DNA of 62,170 nt from Phycisphaerales bacterium (lineage in GTDB: Bacteria > Planctomycetota > Phycisphaerae > Phycisphaerales > UBA1924): positions 1 to 62,170 of the forward strand of contig JADLGW010000054.1 of the NCBI GenBank assembly GCA_020849105.1, written 5' to 3'. This document shows positions 23,715 through 32,500 of this stretch, piece by piece. The notes below the pieces were generated by a model, which had not been told where the DNA came from, ran no database searches, and saw only the letters and a list, made by a program, of their open reading frames with translations. How positions within the stretch are numbered: the stretch's first letter is position 1; each line of letters starts with the position of its first letter. The position numbers and the translations under genes are program-made.

Positions 23715-25949
23715 TTAGAAGAGGCCGCCCTCGACCGGCACGAGTTTGCCGTTGACAAGCCGCGTCCGCGGCTTCGGGGGCCCAACCGGCTTCTCCGTCG
23801 CGGCGCCCGGCGGGGTGGGGGCCCGTCCGGAGCCCGCGGCCCGCGGTTTTCTCGGCGTGCCGGGGGCTTCCGCGTCAGGCGCCGCCGCCCTCGCGCCGGG
23901 CTCCGAGGGCACGATCACGACGCCGTCGTCCAGCCCCCCGTCCTCCGTCACCGTGCGGCCCTCGTCGTCCAGCATCGCATCGGCGATGGCGGTCCGGCGC
24001 TGCGCCTGCTTGAACAGCGCCTCATACAGCACCTTCGCATCCGTTCCCGCGACCGCGCTGCACGCCTGCGCGATCTCGCCGATATACCGCTTGAAGATGT
24101 CACGCCGCTCCGACTCGCGCCGCATCTTCAGCCGCTTGCGGAGGTAGGCGCCCAGCTTCCGCCCGCACTCCATGAGCGCCAGTTTCATCTCCCTGCGGAT
24201 CTCGTCGTAGTCGGCGATCGCCTCCTTGCTCTCGCTGGTGAACGGCACCCACACGCTCGCCATGTGGATCATGATCACGAGCGCGCCGACAGGCACCGCG
24301 CCCCGCGGCTGCTGGAGGTCATAGTTGCGCCAGTTCGTTTCCGTTACGGCCTTGAAGGACGAGCACGCCGACTGCTGGAACAGCAGCGGCACCCGATTGG
24401 CGAAGCGGATCACGCGGGCTGTGTCGTCGCCGGGGAGTTGCCCGCCGAACGCGATCGCCGCCTCGATCAGGAACGGCCGTCCGCGGTAGACCGATGGTTC
24501 GCGGCTGCTCGCGGCGTAGAACTCGGCCCGCACGCCCTTGAACATCCCCTTGAGCAGTTGCTGCACCCCGATGGGGGCCAGGCAGTCGGTCGGTGGCGGG
24601 GGGAGTTTCGCGCCCTGCAGGGCCTTGTAAAGCCTCTCGGCCGTGGCGGAGTCGATGTCGCCAGCCTTCGTGCGGCTCGTGACCCCGATCTCCTTGCAGA
24701 GCGACGCGGCGGCGCCCCCGGACACCCGTGAGAACTTGTCCTGGAGAAAGTTGTACAGCGTGTACGTCTCGCGCTCCGCCTCCGCCTCCTTCAGCATCTG
24801 CAGCAACATGCCCAGTTCCACGCCGCGGGGGTGCGGCTGAATCTCCCTGGTCTCGGGCGGCAGTTCTTCGACGGCGCGGGGGAAGACGATGATGCCGCCG
24901 GCCTCTGTCGTGAACTCCGGAGCGGGCGGCGGCGCGGGCTCGGCGGCAGGGGCACCGGATACCTCACCACCCGCCGTTGCGATCGGCTTCGACCTCCTTG
25001 GTTTGAACTGGAGTTCCGGCTCGGGCTCGTCGGCGGCCGCCTTCGCCGGCGGCATGAACGTGATGCGGGCGTGCGGGTTGGCGATGGCGGTGAGTTCCAG
25101 GAACTCGTCCACGCTGCCGCGGCCGCGCTGGTACCGGCCCTCGAGTTCAATGCTGACGCTGGTGCCGGTCGGGTAGTCGGCGCTGTCAAGGAACGCCGCG
25201 CCCGGTAGCCCCCCGGCTCCGAGAGCCGACCTGCCCAGGTCCGCAAGGCGCGCGGGCGGGAAGTCGCCGGTCTCCGCGTCCACCGTGACCTCCGCCCGGT
25301 TGGTCTTGGTGTTCATTGCCAGTTCGATGTGGTGCGCCGGCTTGCCGGCGCCGGGCCGTGTGTGGATCACCATCGGCTTGCAGGTGGTGAGCAGGCCGTA
25401 CATGCCCGCGGCGGAAATCCCGATGCCCTGCTGCCCGCGGGACATCTTCAAGCGGTGGAACTTGGAGCCGTAGAGAAGCCGCCCGAAGATGTGCTCGACC
25501 TGCTTCTTCACGATGCCCGGGCCGTTGTCAATGATGGTGACGCGGTAGCGGGATTGGGTAGGTCGGCTCTCCGAGCCGACGGGCTTCTTCGGGTCTTTCG
25601 CGGAAGCGTCGGCGCGGAGAGCCGACGTACTCAGGTCCTCGATGACAACCGTGACATCCGGCAGGATGCCGGCCTCCTCGCAGGCGTCCAGCGAGTTGTC
25701 CACCGCCTCCTTCACCGTCGTCAGGAGGGCCTTGCGAGGGTTGTCGAACCCCAGCAGGTGCCGGTTCTTCGCGAAGAACTCGGAGACGGAGATGTCCCGC
25801 TGACGCGTCGCCATCGACTCGGCGGTCGCGCGGGGCCGGCGCGGCTTGGCCTCGACAAGGAGCGGCGCCCCCCCGGGAGGGGCAGCCGCGCGGCCGGATC
25901 TGGGTTTCGGGCTCCGTCCCATCGGGGCGAGCGTAGGTGTGCTGGTCAT
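23715..25949 (-). CDS. DNA topoisomerase VI subunit B (GHKL ATPase)
   Basis: 744 aa. The GHKL ATPase begins near residue 48 (DISVSEFFAKNRHLLGF), with N-box VKEAVDNSLDACEEAG, G1 box IIDNGPGIVKKQVEHIFGR and the G2 region SRGQQGIGISAAGMYG. A transducer domain follows, then NRVPLLFQQSAC and WVPFTSESKEAIADY. It provides ATP-driven gating for subunit A. The ATG at 25949 is preceded by GGGAGGG. Compared with archaeal proteins it has low-complexity N- and C-terminal tails and two small insertions (about residues 107-131 and 235-252) encoded by palindromic elements. Confidence 0.93.
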   Translation of the reverse strand: MTSTPTLAPMGRSPKPRSGRAAAPPGGAPLLVEAKPRRPRATAESMATRQRDISVSEFFAKNRHLLGFDNPRKALLTTVKEAVDNSLDACEEAGILPDVTVVIEDLSTSALRADASAKDPKKPVGSESRPTQSRYRVTIIDNGPGIVKKQVEHIFGRLLYGSKFHRLKMSRGQQGIGISAAGMYGLLTTCKPMVIHTRPGAGKPAHHIELAMNTKTNRAEVTVDAETGDFPPARLADLGRSALGAGGLPGAAFLDSADYPTGTSVSIELEGRYQRGRGSVDEFLELTAIANPHARITFMPPAKAAADEPEPELQFKPRRSKPIATAGGEVSGAPAAEPAPPPAPEFTTEAGGIIVFPRAVEELPPETREIQPHPRGVELGMLLQMLKEAEAERETYTLYNFLQDKFSRVSGGAAASLCKEIGVTSRTKAGDIDSATAERLYKALQGAKLPPPPTDCLAPIGVQQLLKGMFKGVRAEFYAASSREPSVYRGRPFLIEAAIAFGGQLPGDDTARVIRFANRVPLLFQQSACSSFKAVTETNWRNYDLQQPRGAVPVGALVIMIHMASVWVPFTSESKEAIADYDEIRREMKLALMECGRKLGAYLRKRLKMRRESERRDIFKRYIGEIAQACSAVAGTDAKVLYEALFKQAQRRTAIADAMLDDEGRTVTEDGGLDDGVVIVPSEPGARAAAPDAEAPGTPRKPRAAGSGRAPTPPGAATEKPVGPPKPRTRLVNGKLVPVEGGLF
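25215..25245. repeat. Related, decayed palindromic element in Topo VI B (copy 2)
   Basis: GGCTCCGAGAGCC forms a short stem. The 27 bases at 25219-25245 (CGAGAGCCGACC...CAGGTCC) match the right end of copy 1 (25615-25641) with about 7 differences. Both copies encode a similar peptide start (DLGRSALGA against DLSTSALRA), which supports common origin. Confidence 0.5.
25562..25626. repeat. Palindromic element inserted in frame in Topo VI B (copy 1)
   Basis: GTCGGCTCTCCG (25562-25573) and CGGAGAGCCGAC (25615-25626) are exact inverted copies separated by 41 bp. The left arm also holds an inner hairpin, GTCGGCTC-TCC-GAGCCGAC. In the gene this adds a stretch (STSALRADASAKDPKKPVGS) between the ATPase strands VVIEDL and RVTIIDNGPG, where family members have only a few residues. 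Confidence 0.72.
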
Positions 25950-26002
25950 GCGCCGGCCCTCCCTGGCCGTGGGACACACGATAACGGCCCGCGGGCGCGG
26001 CG

Positions 26003-27292
26003 TCACGGGCCGGTGAGGGTGATCCAGCCGGTGAACGCCGCATCAGCCGGGTCCGGTGTTGCAAAGACAACCTGGAAGACAAGGCCATCCCGGAACGCCC
26101 CGGACGCGATCACCGCCTCGTTCCCGGGCGTGCCGCTCTGGAATGCGTCGTACCCGTCGGGCAGCGGCGCCGGCAGGATGACCAGCGGCGCGCCGGCCCG
26201 ACCGCGCGGAGCCGCGACAACCCGCGCGCTGCCGAGCGGCAGGTCAGCGCCGGAGATGCGGACGGCGACCGAGCCGCCGGACCGCGAGGCACGGAGTTCC
26301 ACCGCCCCGGGCAGGCCGGGGGTGTACCGCGCCGGGTGTACCATCACTCGGACAGGATGGATATCGAACCACGCCGGGGCGGCGGGGTCCGTCAGCGCCG
26401 CGCCGTCGGCGGAGGCGGCACGGACAACCGGGTCCGGCAGCGGCGGCGAAGGCGGCGAGAAACTGTCGATCAGGGCGACCAGCGCCCAGGCGTCGCGATC
26501 GTCGGGCGGGGCATCGGGCCTGCTCCGGGCGACCATCGGCTTGTACGCCGCCATGGGCGTGCCGGGGACTCCCATCAGGATGGTCCGGTAGATGTCCTGA
26601 TCGGTTGTGCCGCTCTTGTGCAGCGGTGACGAGAGGTCCGCGGGGAGGATGGGGTTGCCGTCCATGTCCGTCAGGCCGGGGGCCCCCGCCCCGTTGGCCT
26701 GCCCCATCGTCCCGTGGCAACTGGCGCAGATGTTGGCCAGGTACACCTCGCGTCCGCGCCCGATCAGCCCGGGTGTGAACTCCGGCGGCTCCGGAATCTT
26801 CAGTTCCGAGCCGGCCACAGCGACCCTGTTGTGGTCTCCGCCCCGGGCGAGCACAAGGTCGGCCAGCGACGCGATCTCGACCGGCGACATCACCGCCCCG
26901 AACCCCGGCATCGCCGAGTGCGGCAGCCCCCGGCGGATCGTGCGTTCAACCGCTCCCAGCACCTGCTCGCGGGTCCCACCGGTCGCGCCGTAACGCAGCG
27001 CCTGGGTCGTGAAGTCGCGCGGGCGCGGGTCCAGGAGCGCGGCGTTGGGCCCGTCACCCTTGCCGCCGTCGCCGTGACAGGCGGCACACGAGGCGGCGAA
27101 GAGTTCGACCACGGAACGCGCCACGGCTTCCGGCTGCGGCGGCGCGGCGGCGGACGACGGGGGCGCCACGGACGGCGGCACTGCCGCGGCCGGCGGCGTC
27201 TGCCCGCGCCGGGGCATGACGAACACCACGACGCCTCCGACGGCGATCACGGTGACGGCAGTGAGCACATGCCTGCGGCGGTACCCGGGCAT
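26003..27292 (-). CDS. Periplasmic diheme cytochrome c protein
   Basis: 429 aa. An N-terminal membrane anchor (VLTAVTVIAVGGVVVFVM) is followed by two class I cytochrome c domains with heme motifs CAACH (about residue 70) and CASCH (about residue 165). Distal Met candidates are HSAMPGFG and GTPMAAY. The C-terminal ~120 residues are a separate beta-rich domain (AWFDIHPVRVMVHPARY) reminiscent of ethylbenzene-dehydrogenase gamma-type heme domains. Start is the ATG at 27292, 2 bp after the stop of the secreted-protein gene, so the two are coupled. It probably transfers electrons in the periplasm; the donor and acceptor are not in the window. Confidence 0.85.
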   Translation of the reverse strand: MPGYRRRHVLTAVTVIAVGGVVVFVMPRRGQTPPAAAVPPSVAPPSSAAAPPQPEAVARSVVELFAASCAACHGDGGKGDGPNAALLDPRPRDFTTQALRYGATGGTREQVLGAVERTIRRGLPHSAMPGFGAVMSPVEIASLADLVLARGGDHNRVAVAGSELKIPEPPEFTPGLIGRGREVYLANICASCHGTMGQANGAGAPGLTDMDGNPILPADLSSPLHKSGTTDQDIYRTILMGVPGTPMAAYKPMVARSRPDAPPDDRDAWALVALIDSFSPPSPPLPDPVVRAASADGAALTDPAAPAWFDIHPVRVMVHPARYTPGLPGAVELRASRSGGSVAVRISGADLPLGSARVVAAPRGRAGAPLVILPAPLPDGYDAFQSGTPGNEAVIASGAFRDGLVFQVVFATPDPADAAFTGWITLTGP

Positions 27293-27294
27293 CG

Positions 27295-28050
27295 CTACCG
27301 ACCCGCCGACGCGGGCGCCGGCTCCGCGGCCCCGGGCACGGCCTCGTATTCGATATGAAAGTGGTTCGGCTCGTTGAAGGTGCCGGGCTTCGATCCGATC
27401 CACGGGTCCCTGAGTTGGCGGAAGAGGGCGTAGGGGATGCGTGCGGTCATCGTGATCGTGCCGTCCTTCCCGGTCTCGAAGGAGATGGACCCATCCCCCG
27501 GGTCGGAACCGTCGAGCCCGCCCAGCCGGCCGTTCTCCGGCGTGATTTTTCCGCGGAGATCGTCGGTCGGGCTCGACGTGTTGTACTGCGCGTCGGGTTG
27601 CCCCGGCACGCCGCACAGGTTGGGGTCCAGGCCGTAGCCGATCTCCTGGACCACCGTCTCCGGCAGCGGCCTGCCCGCGATCGTGAAGGCGACGTTGGAG
27701 ACCACAAACGTAATCGCCGCGTCATCGGCAAGGTTCTCGAAGAACGGCCTGCCGACATCGCCCTTCACGAAGCCGACCCGGATGGTCGAAGACCCCGGCC
27801 GCGTCACGCCCCGGGCCAGACGGATGCCGCCGACCGCCACGAAGCACTCGAGATTGCCGCCCAGGATCGTCCGGTCGTTCACGCCGCGGTACTCGCGATC
27901 CTGTTCGAGCGTGGTCGTCGTGCCGTCGCGGTTGGGCCAGGACACCCTGACGCGGGGCTTGTGCGTGTCGTCCACCAGGAAGAGTTGACCGATCGCGGGG
28001 CGTGCCAGGGCGATGAACGCGACAGTCCCGATGGTGCGTGAAAGGGCCAT
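27295..28050 (-). CDS. Secreted protein of unknown function upstream of the diheme cytochrome
   Basis: 251 aa. Residues 1-21 look like a Sec signal peptide (MALSRTIGTVAFIALARPAIG). The mature part is beta-rich with no recognised motif; segments such as TITMTARIPYALFRQL and NHFHIEYEAVP suggest a ligand-binding beta-sandwich like those in heme-binding dehydrogenase subunits. It is coupled to the cytochrome c gene with a 2-bp gap, so the products likely work together in the periplasm. The promoter region is shared with divergent ndk (65 bp between starts). Confidence 0.6.
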   Translation of the reverse strand: MALSRTIGTVAFIALARPAIGQLFLVDDTHKPRVRVSWPNRDGTTTTLEQDREYRGVNDRTILGGNLECFVAVGGIRLARGVTRPGSSTIRVGFVKGDVGRPFFENLADDAAITFVVSNVAFTIAGRPLPETVVQEIGYGLDPNLCGVPGQPDAQYNTSSPTDDLRGKITPENGRLGGLDGSDPGDGSISFETGKDGTITMTARIPYALFRQLRDPWIGSKPGTFNEPNHFHIEYEAVPGAAEPAPASAGR

Positions 28051-28115
28051 AGGACTAAGGATACGGGGCCCGCGGCGGGCCGGGCCTATGGTTCGGCCCT
28101 ACCGAAAGGCCGCAC

Positions 28116-28586
28116 ATGGAAACGACCCTGATCATCCTGAAGCCGGACGCCGTGCAGCGCGGCCTGATGGGCCGCATCCTCACCCGTTTCGAGGACAAGG
28201 GGCTGCAGGTCGTCGGCTGCCGGATGATGCAGATCAACCGCCAACTCGCCGAAACTCACTACGCCTCGCACAAGGGGAAGGGCTTCTACGAGGGGCTCGT
28301 GAGGTTCATGACCGGTTCGCCGGTCCTGGTCCTGGCCCTCCGCGGCGTCGGGGCCGTCGGCATCGCCCGCAAGATGATGGGCGCGACCTTCGGGTCAAAG
28401 GCCGAACCCGGCACGATCCGCGGCGACTTCGGCGTGTCCAACTCGTTCAACCTGATCCACGGCTCCGACAGCCCGGAAGCCGCGGAACGCGAGATCGGCC
28501 TGTTCTTCGGCAAGGGTGAGGTCCTGTCGTTCGCGCGGGCCGTCGAGCCCTGGGTGTACGACATGAGCGGCGGGAAGGCCGAGTGA
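28116..28586 (+). CDS. ndk: Nucleoside diphosphate kinase
   Basis: 156 aa, normal length. Starts METTLIILKPDAVQRG; the catalytic His is H115 in FNLIHGSDS, and ARKMMGAT and GTIRGDFG blocks are conserved. It transfers the gamma-phosphate from ATP to nucleoside diphosphates through a phosphohistidine. It lies immediately upstream of a tRNA gene and is divergent from the secreted-protein gene. Confidence 0.97.
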   Translation: METTLIILKPDAVQRGLMGRILTRFEDKGLQVVGCRMMQINRQLAETHYASHKGKGFYEGLVRFMTGSPVLVLALRGVGAVGIARKMMGATFGSKAEPGTIRGDFGVSNSFNLIHGSDSPEAAEREIGLFFGKGEVLSFARAVEPWVYDMSGGKAE

Positions 28587-28630
28587 CCAGGGGCCTTCCG
28601 CCCCCCGCCCTTCCGCTACCCTCTCACCGC

Positions 28631-28702
28631 GGCCCTGTAGCTCAGCGGTAGAGCAGGCGGCTCATAATCGCTTGGTCCTCGGTTCGAATCCGAGCGGGGC
28701 CA
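28631..28702 (+). tRNA. tRNA-Ile2 (anticodon CAT, AUA-decoding), possibly tRNA-Met
   Basis: 72 nt cloverleaf: acceptor GGCCCTG/CGGGGCC, D-arm GCTC/GAGC, anticodon loop CTCATAA on a 5-bp stem closed by G-U pairs, T-arm CTCGG/CCGAG with TTCGAAT. CCA is not encoded. The anticodon is at 28663-28665. The core GAGCAGGCG-N-CTCATAATCGCTTGGTC matches E. coli ileX as I remember it, so the C34 is probably converted to lysidine by TilS to read AUA. An elongator Met identity is the alternative. Confidence 0.93.
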
Positions 28703-28945
28703 TTCCGGCATGAAGCGGCAACGAGCGGTGACTGGCGGCACGGACCGCCGAATCCGCGAGCGCCGCCTCCCACTGCCGCGTCGTCAAACAGGCCGTTTGT
28801 CGCTCGGTGCCGCTCGGTGCCGTGCAATGCCGCAGCGCGCTGGTCACGCCCTTCCCGGCCCTGGCGAAGCCGGCGCCGGGCGATCTCGACCGGGCGATGC
28901 AGGTCTGGCCGCGCCACACCCTCCAGTACACTGTCCGGAAGTTAC

Positions 28946-29521
28946 ATGAAGCAAGAAGACGCCACGATCCTGATCAACGCCGCGGCCGGCGGCGACAAGG
29001 TCGCGGCCGATCGCCTGTTCCCCCTCGTCTACGACCAGCTCCGCGGTGCCGCTCAAGCCCAGATGGCCGGTGAGCGGAAGGGACACACGCTCTCGGCCAC
29101 CGCGCTGGTCCATGAGGCGTACCTGACGCTCATCGGGCCCCGCAAGGTTCCCTGGGCTGGGCGCGGGCACTTCTACGCCGCCGCCGCCGAGGCCATGAGG
29201 CGGATCCTGTTGGACCACGCCAAGGCGCGCGGCCGGGTGAAGCGGGGCGGGAAGGGTCGGGTGGGGGAGCCCGCGGCCCCGATCTCCGGTATCGCCGATC
29301 TCGCGAGCAGAGAATCCGATGAAATCCTGAGGTTCGATGGGGCGTTTCGTCGCTTGGAGGCAGAGTCGCCCGAAGGGGCGGCCGTAGCCCGGCTGCGTTT
29401 CTACGCCGGGCTGAGCATCGAGCAGACCGCCGCGGCTCTTGGCCTGTCCACGAGCACGGTGGACCGGCGATGGGCGTTCGCGCGCGCGTGGCTCTTCCGC
29501 CAACTGCACGACGCGGAATGA
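28946..29521 (+). CDS. ECF RNA polymerase sigma factor (TIGR02999-like)
   Basis: 191 aa. Region 2 is helical with DRLFPLVYDQLRGAAQAQM and a TALVHEAYL segment; HFYAAAAEAMRRILLDHAKAR is diagnostic of the planctomycete-type ECF subfamily; region 4 is SIEQTAAALGLSTSTVDRRW. Start is the ATG at 28946. It lies 12 bp before a membrane Ser/Thr kinase gene, an arrangement repeated in planctomycetes where the kinase is thought to control the sigma factor in place of an anti-sigma factor. No anti-sigma gene is visible. Confidence 0.92.
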   Translation: MKQEDATILINAAAGGDKVAADRLFPLVYDQLRGAAQAQMAGERKGHTLSATALVHEAYLTLIGPRKVPWAGRGHFYAAAAEAMRRILLDHAKARGRVKRGGKGRVGEPAAPISGIADLASRESDEILRFDGAFRRLEAESPEGAAVARLRFYAGLSIEQTAAALGLSTSTVDRRWAFARAWLFRQLHDAE

Positions 29522-29533
29522 AGGAGGCACCTC

Positions 29534-32500
29534 GTGGCAGCCACGGCGCGGGAAGTGTTCGAGCATGCGGTGGGGTTGACGGGTGCCGCTCGGGAGGCCT
29601 GCCTCCGCGGCGCGTGCGGCGAAGATCGGGCGCTCAGGACCGAGGTCGACGGCCTGTTGCGTGCTGCCGAGCGGGGCGCGGGGTTTCTTGAATCTCCGAC
29701 GGCCACACTCCAGGCGCACGGCGCGGCGGCCGCCACCCTGGCCGCGCCGATTCGCGAGGGCCCGGGCACCCGCATCGGTCCGTACAAGCTCCTGCAGCTC
29801 ATCGGCGAGGGCGGGTTCGGGTCGGTGTTCATGGCCGAGCAGGACCAGCCCGTCCGTCGCCGTGTGGCGCTCAAGATCATCAAACTGGGGATGGACACGC
29901 GCCAGGTGGTGGCCCGGTTCGAGCAGGAGCGGCAGGCGCTGGCGCTGATGGATCATCCGAATATCGCCAAGGTGCTGGACGCGGGGGCAACGGAGGCGGG
30001 CCGGCCGTACTTCGTCATGGACCTGTGCACGGGCGAGCCGGTTGTGGAGTACTGCGACAAGAACAGCCTGAACATCCGGGAGCGGCTGGGGTTGTTTGCC
30101 CAGGTGTGCCACGCCGTGCAGCACGCGCACCAGAAGGGGCTCATCCACCGGGATATCAAGCCCTCGAACGTCCTGGTGAGCACGCAGGACGGGCATCCGC
30201 ACGCCAAGGTGATCGACTTCGGGATCGCCAAGGCGACAGCGGCGAAGTTGACGGAGAAGACGCTGTTCACCGAGCACCGGCAGATGATCGGCACGCCGGA
30301 ATACATGAGCCCGGAGCAGGCCGAGGGCCTGCTCGACATCGATACCCGCACGGACGTGTACTCGCTGGGCGTGCTCCTGTACGAGTTGCTGACAGGGACG
30401 ACGCCGTTCAGCCGCGAGGACCTTCGCAGCGCGGCGTACGCCGAGATACAGCGGATCATCCGCGAGGTCGAGCCGCCCAGGCCCAGCACGCGCGTGAGCC
30501 GGAGCGACGCCACGCTCGCCGGCGTGGCCGCCAGGCGCCACGTCGAGCCGAGAAGGCTCGGCACGATCATCCGTGGCGAACTGGACTGGATTGTGATGAA
30601 GGCGCTGGAGAAGGACCGGAAGCGGCGGTACGAGACGGCAAGCGGGCTCGCGACGGACGTGCGACGATACCTGAGCGGCGAGGCGGTGGAGGCGGCGCCG
30701 CCCAGCGCGGTGTACCGGGCCAGAAAGTTCGTGCGGCGGAATCGAGGGGCGGTGATCGCGGCGTCGCTGGTCGGGGCGGCGCTCCTGCTGGGGCTGGCGG
30801 GGACGGCGTGGCAGGCAAGGGTGGCGTCGGACCGGGCGGCCGTGGCGCTCAAAGCGGAGGGGGAGGCGAAGGCGGCCCGGGACGCGGAGCGGGCGCGCGC
30901 CGATGAACTGAAGCAGGTCAGCGACTTTCAGGCGGGGATGCTCAGCCAGGTGGACGCGACGGCGGCGGGGGCGCGGCTGACGGAGGATGTCAACCGGCGC
31001 TTCGCCGCGGCGCTGGAGAAGGCGAACGTGCCGGAGCCGGAGCGGGCGGGGCTTGCTGAAGGGTTCCGCGCGAGCTGGGCGAGGGTCAACGCCACCGACG
31101 CGGCCAAGGCGCTGATCAACACGACGATCCTCAGGCCCGCGGTGAAGGCGATCGGTGAGCAGTTCAAGGATCAGCCGGTGGTGGATGCCCGGTTGCGGCA
31201 GGCGCTGGCAACCCTGTATCAGTCGCTCGGGCTGTATGAGGAGGCGTATCCGCTTCAGGAGTCGGCGCTGGCGACGCGCCGGCGCCTGCTCGGGGAGGAG
31301 CACCCGGACACGCTCGCCTCGCTGAACTTCATGGGCCTCCTGCTCCAGTACCAGGGCAGGCTCGATGAGGCCGAGCCATACCAGCGTGAAGCGATGGACA
31401 CGGCACGACGCGTGCTGGGGAAGGACGCCCCCTTCACGCTCACCTGCGTCAACAACATGGGCGGCCTGCTCATGGACGAGGGCAGGCTCACCGAGGCGGA
31501 GCCGTACTACCGCGAAGCGCTGCGGGAGCGCCGGCGCGTGCTGGGCGGGGAACACGAGAGCACGATCACGTCCATCATCAACATGGGGCAGCTCCTCGCC
31601 GCCCAGGGGAAACTCGACGAAGCGGAGCGGTTCTTCCGCGAGGGGGTCGAGAAGAGCCGACGGGTGCTGGGTGACGAGAACCAGTACACCGTCACGAGCA
31701 TCAGCGGTCTGGGTGGCGTCCTCCAGCAGCAGGGGAAGCGTGCCGAGGCCGAGACCCTTGTGCGCGAGGCGTTGCAGAAGAACCGCCGCGCGCTGGGGGA
31801 GGACCACAAGGACACCATCACCTGCATCATCAACATGGGCGACCTGCTCTACGAGGAGGGGAAGTACCCCGATGCCGAGAGGTACTTCCGCGAGGCGCTG
31901 GAAAAGCAACGCCGCGTGCTGGGGGAAGACCACCCGCACACGCTCACGGCCCTGTCCTGGCTCGAAAGCGTGCTCCGGGCCCAGGGAAAACTCGCAGAAG
32001 CCGAACCCCTGTGCCGCGAGATGGTGGAGAAGAGCCGACGCACGCGGGGCCAGGAACACCCGAAGACGCTTCTCGCCGAAAGCCAGCTCGCGACGCTGCT
32101 CTATGCGGAGCGCAAGCTGCCGGAGGCCGAGCGGTGCTTCCGCGAGGTGCTGGAGAAGCAGCGGCGTGTCTTGGGCGATGAGTTCCCGGATACCGTCACG
32201 TCGATCGCGTGGCTCGGGTCGGTCCTCAACGACCAGGGGAAGCTGGACGAGGCGGAGCCGTACTTCCGCGAGGCGCTGGAGAAGTTCGGGCGCGTCCGGG
32301 GAGAGCGCGACCCCTGGACCGTGAATGCAGCGGCGAACCTGGGGGCCCTGCTTCACGACGAAGGCAGGTTCGCCGAGGCCGAGCCGTACCTTCGCACGGC
32401 CCTCCACGGACGCTCGGGCGCACTCGGGGAGGCGCACCCGGCCACGCTCCGAGTGTTGTGCAAACTCGGGGAGAATCTGGACGTTCAGGGCAAACATCAT

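Noticed and set aside
28662..28931. Minus-strand frame ending ...APLGFEPRTKRL over the tRNA
   Set aside because: Classic spurious protein created by the reverse complement of a tRNA T-arm; the tRNA folds well.
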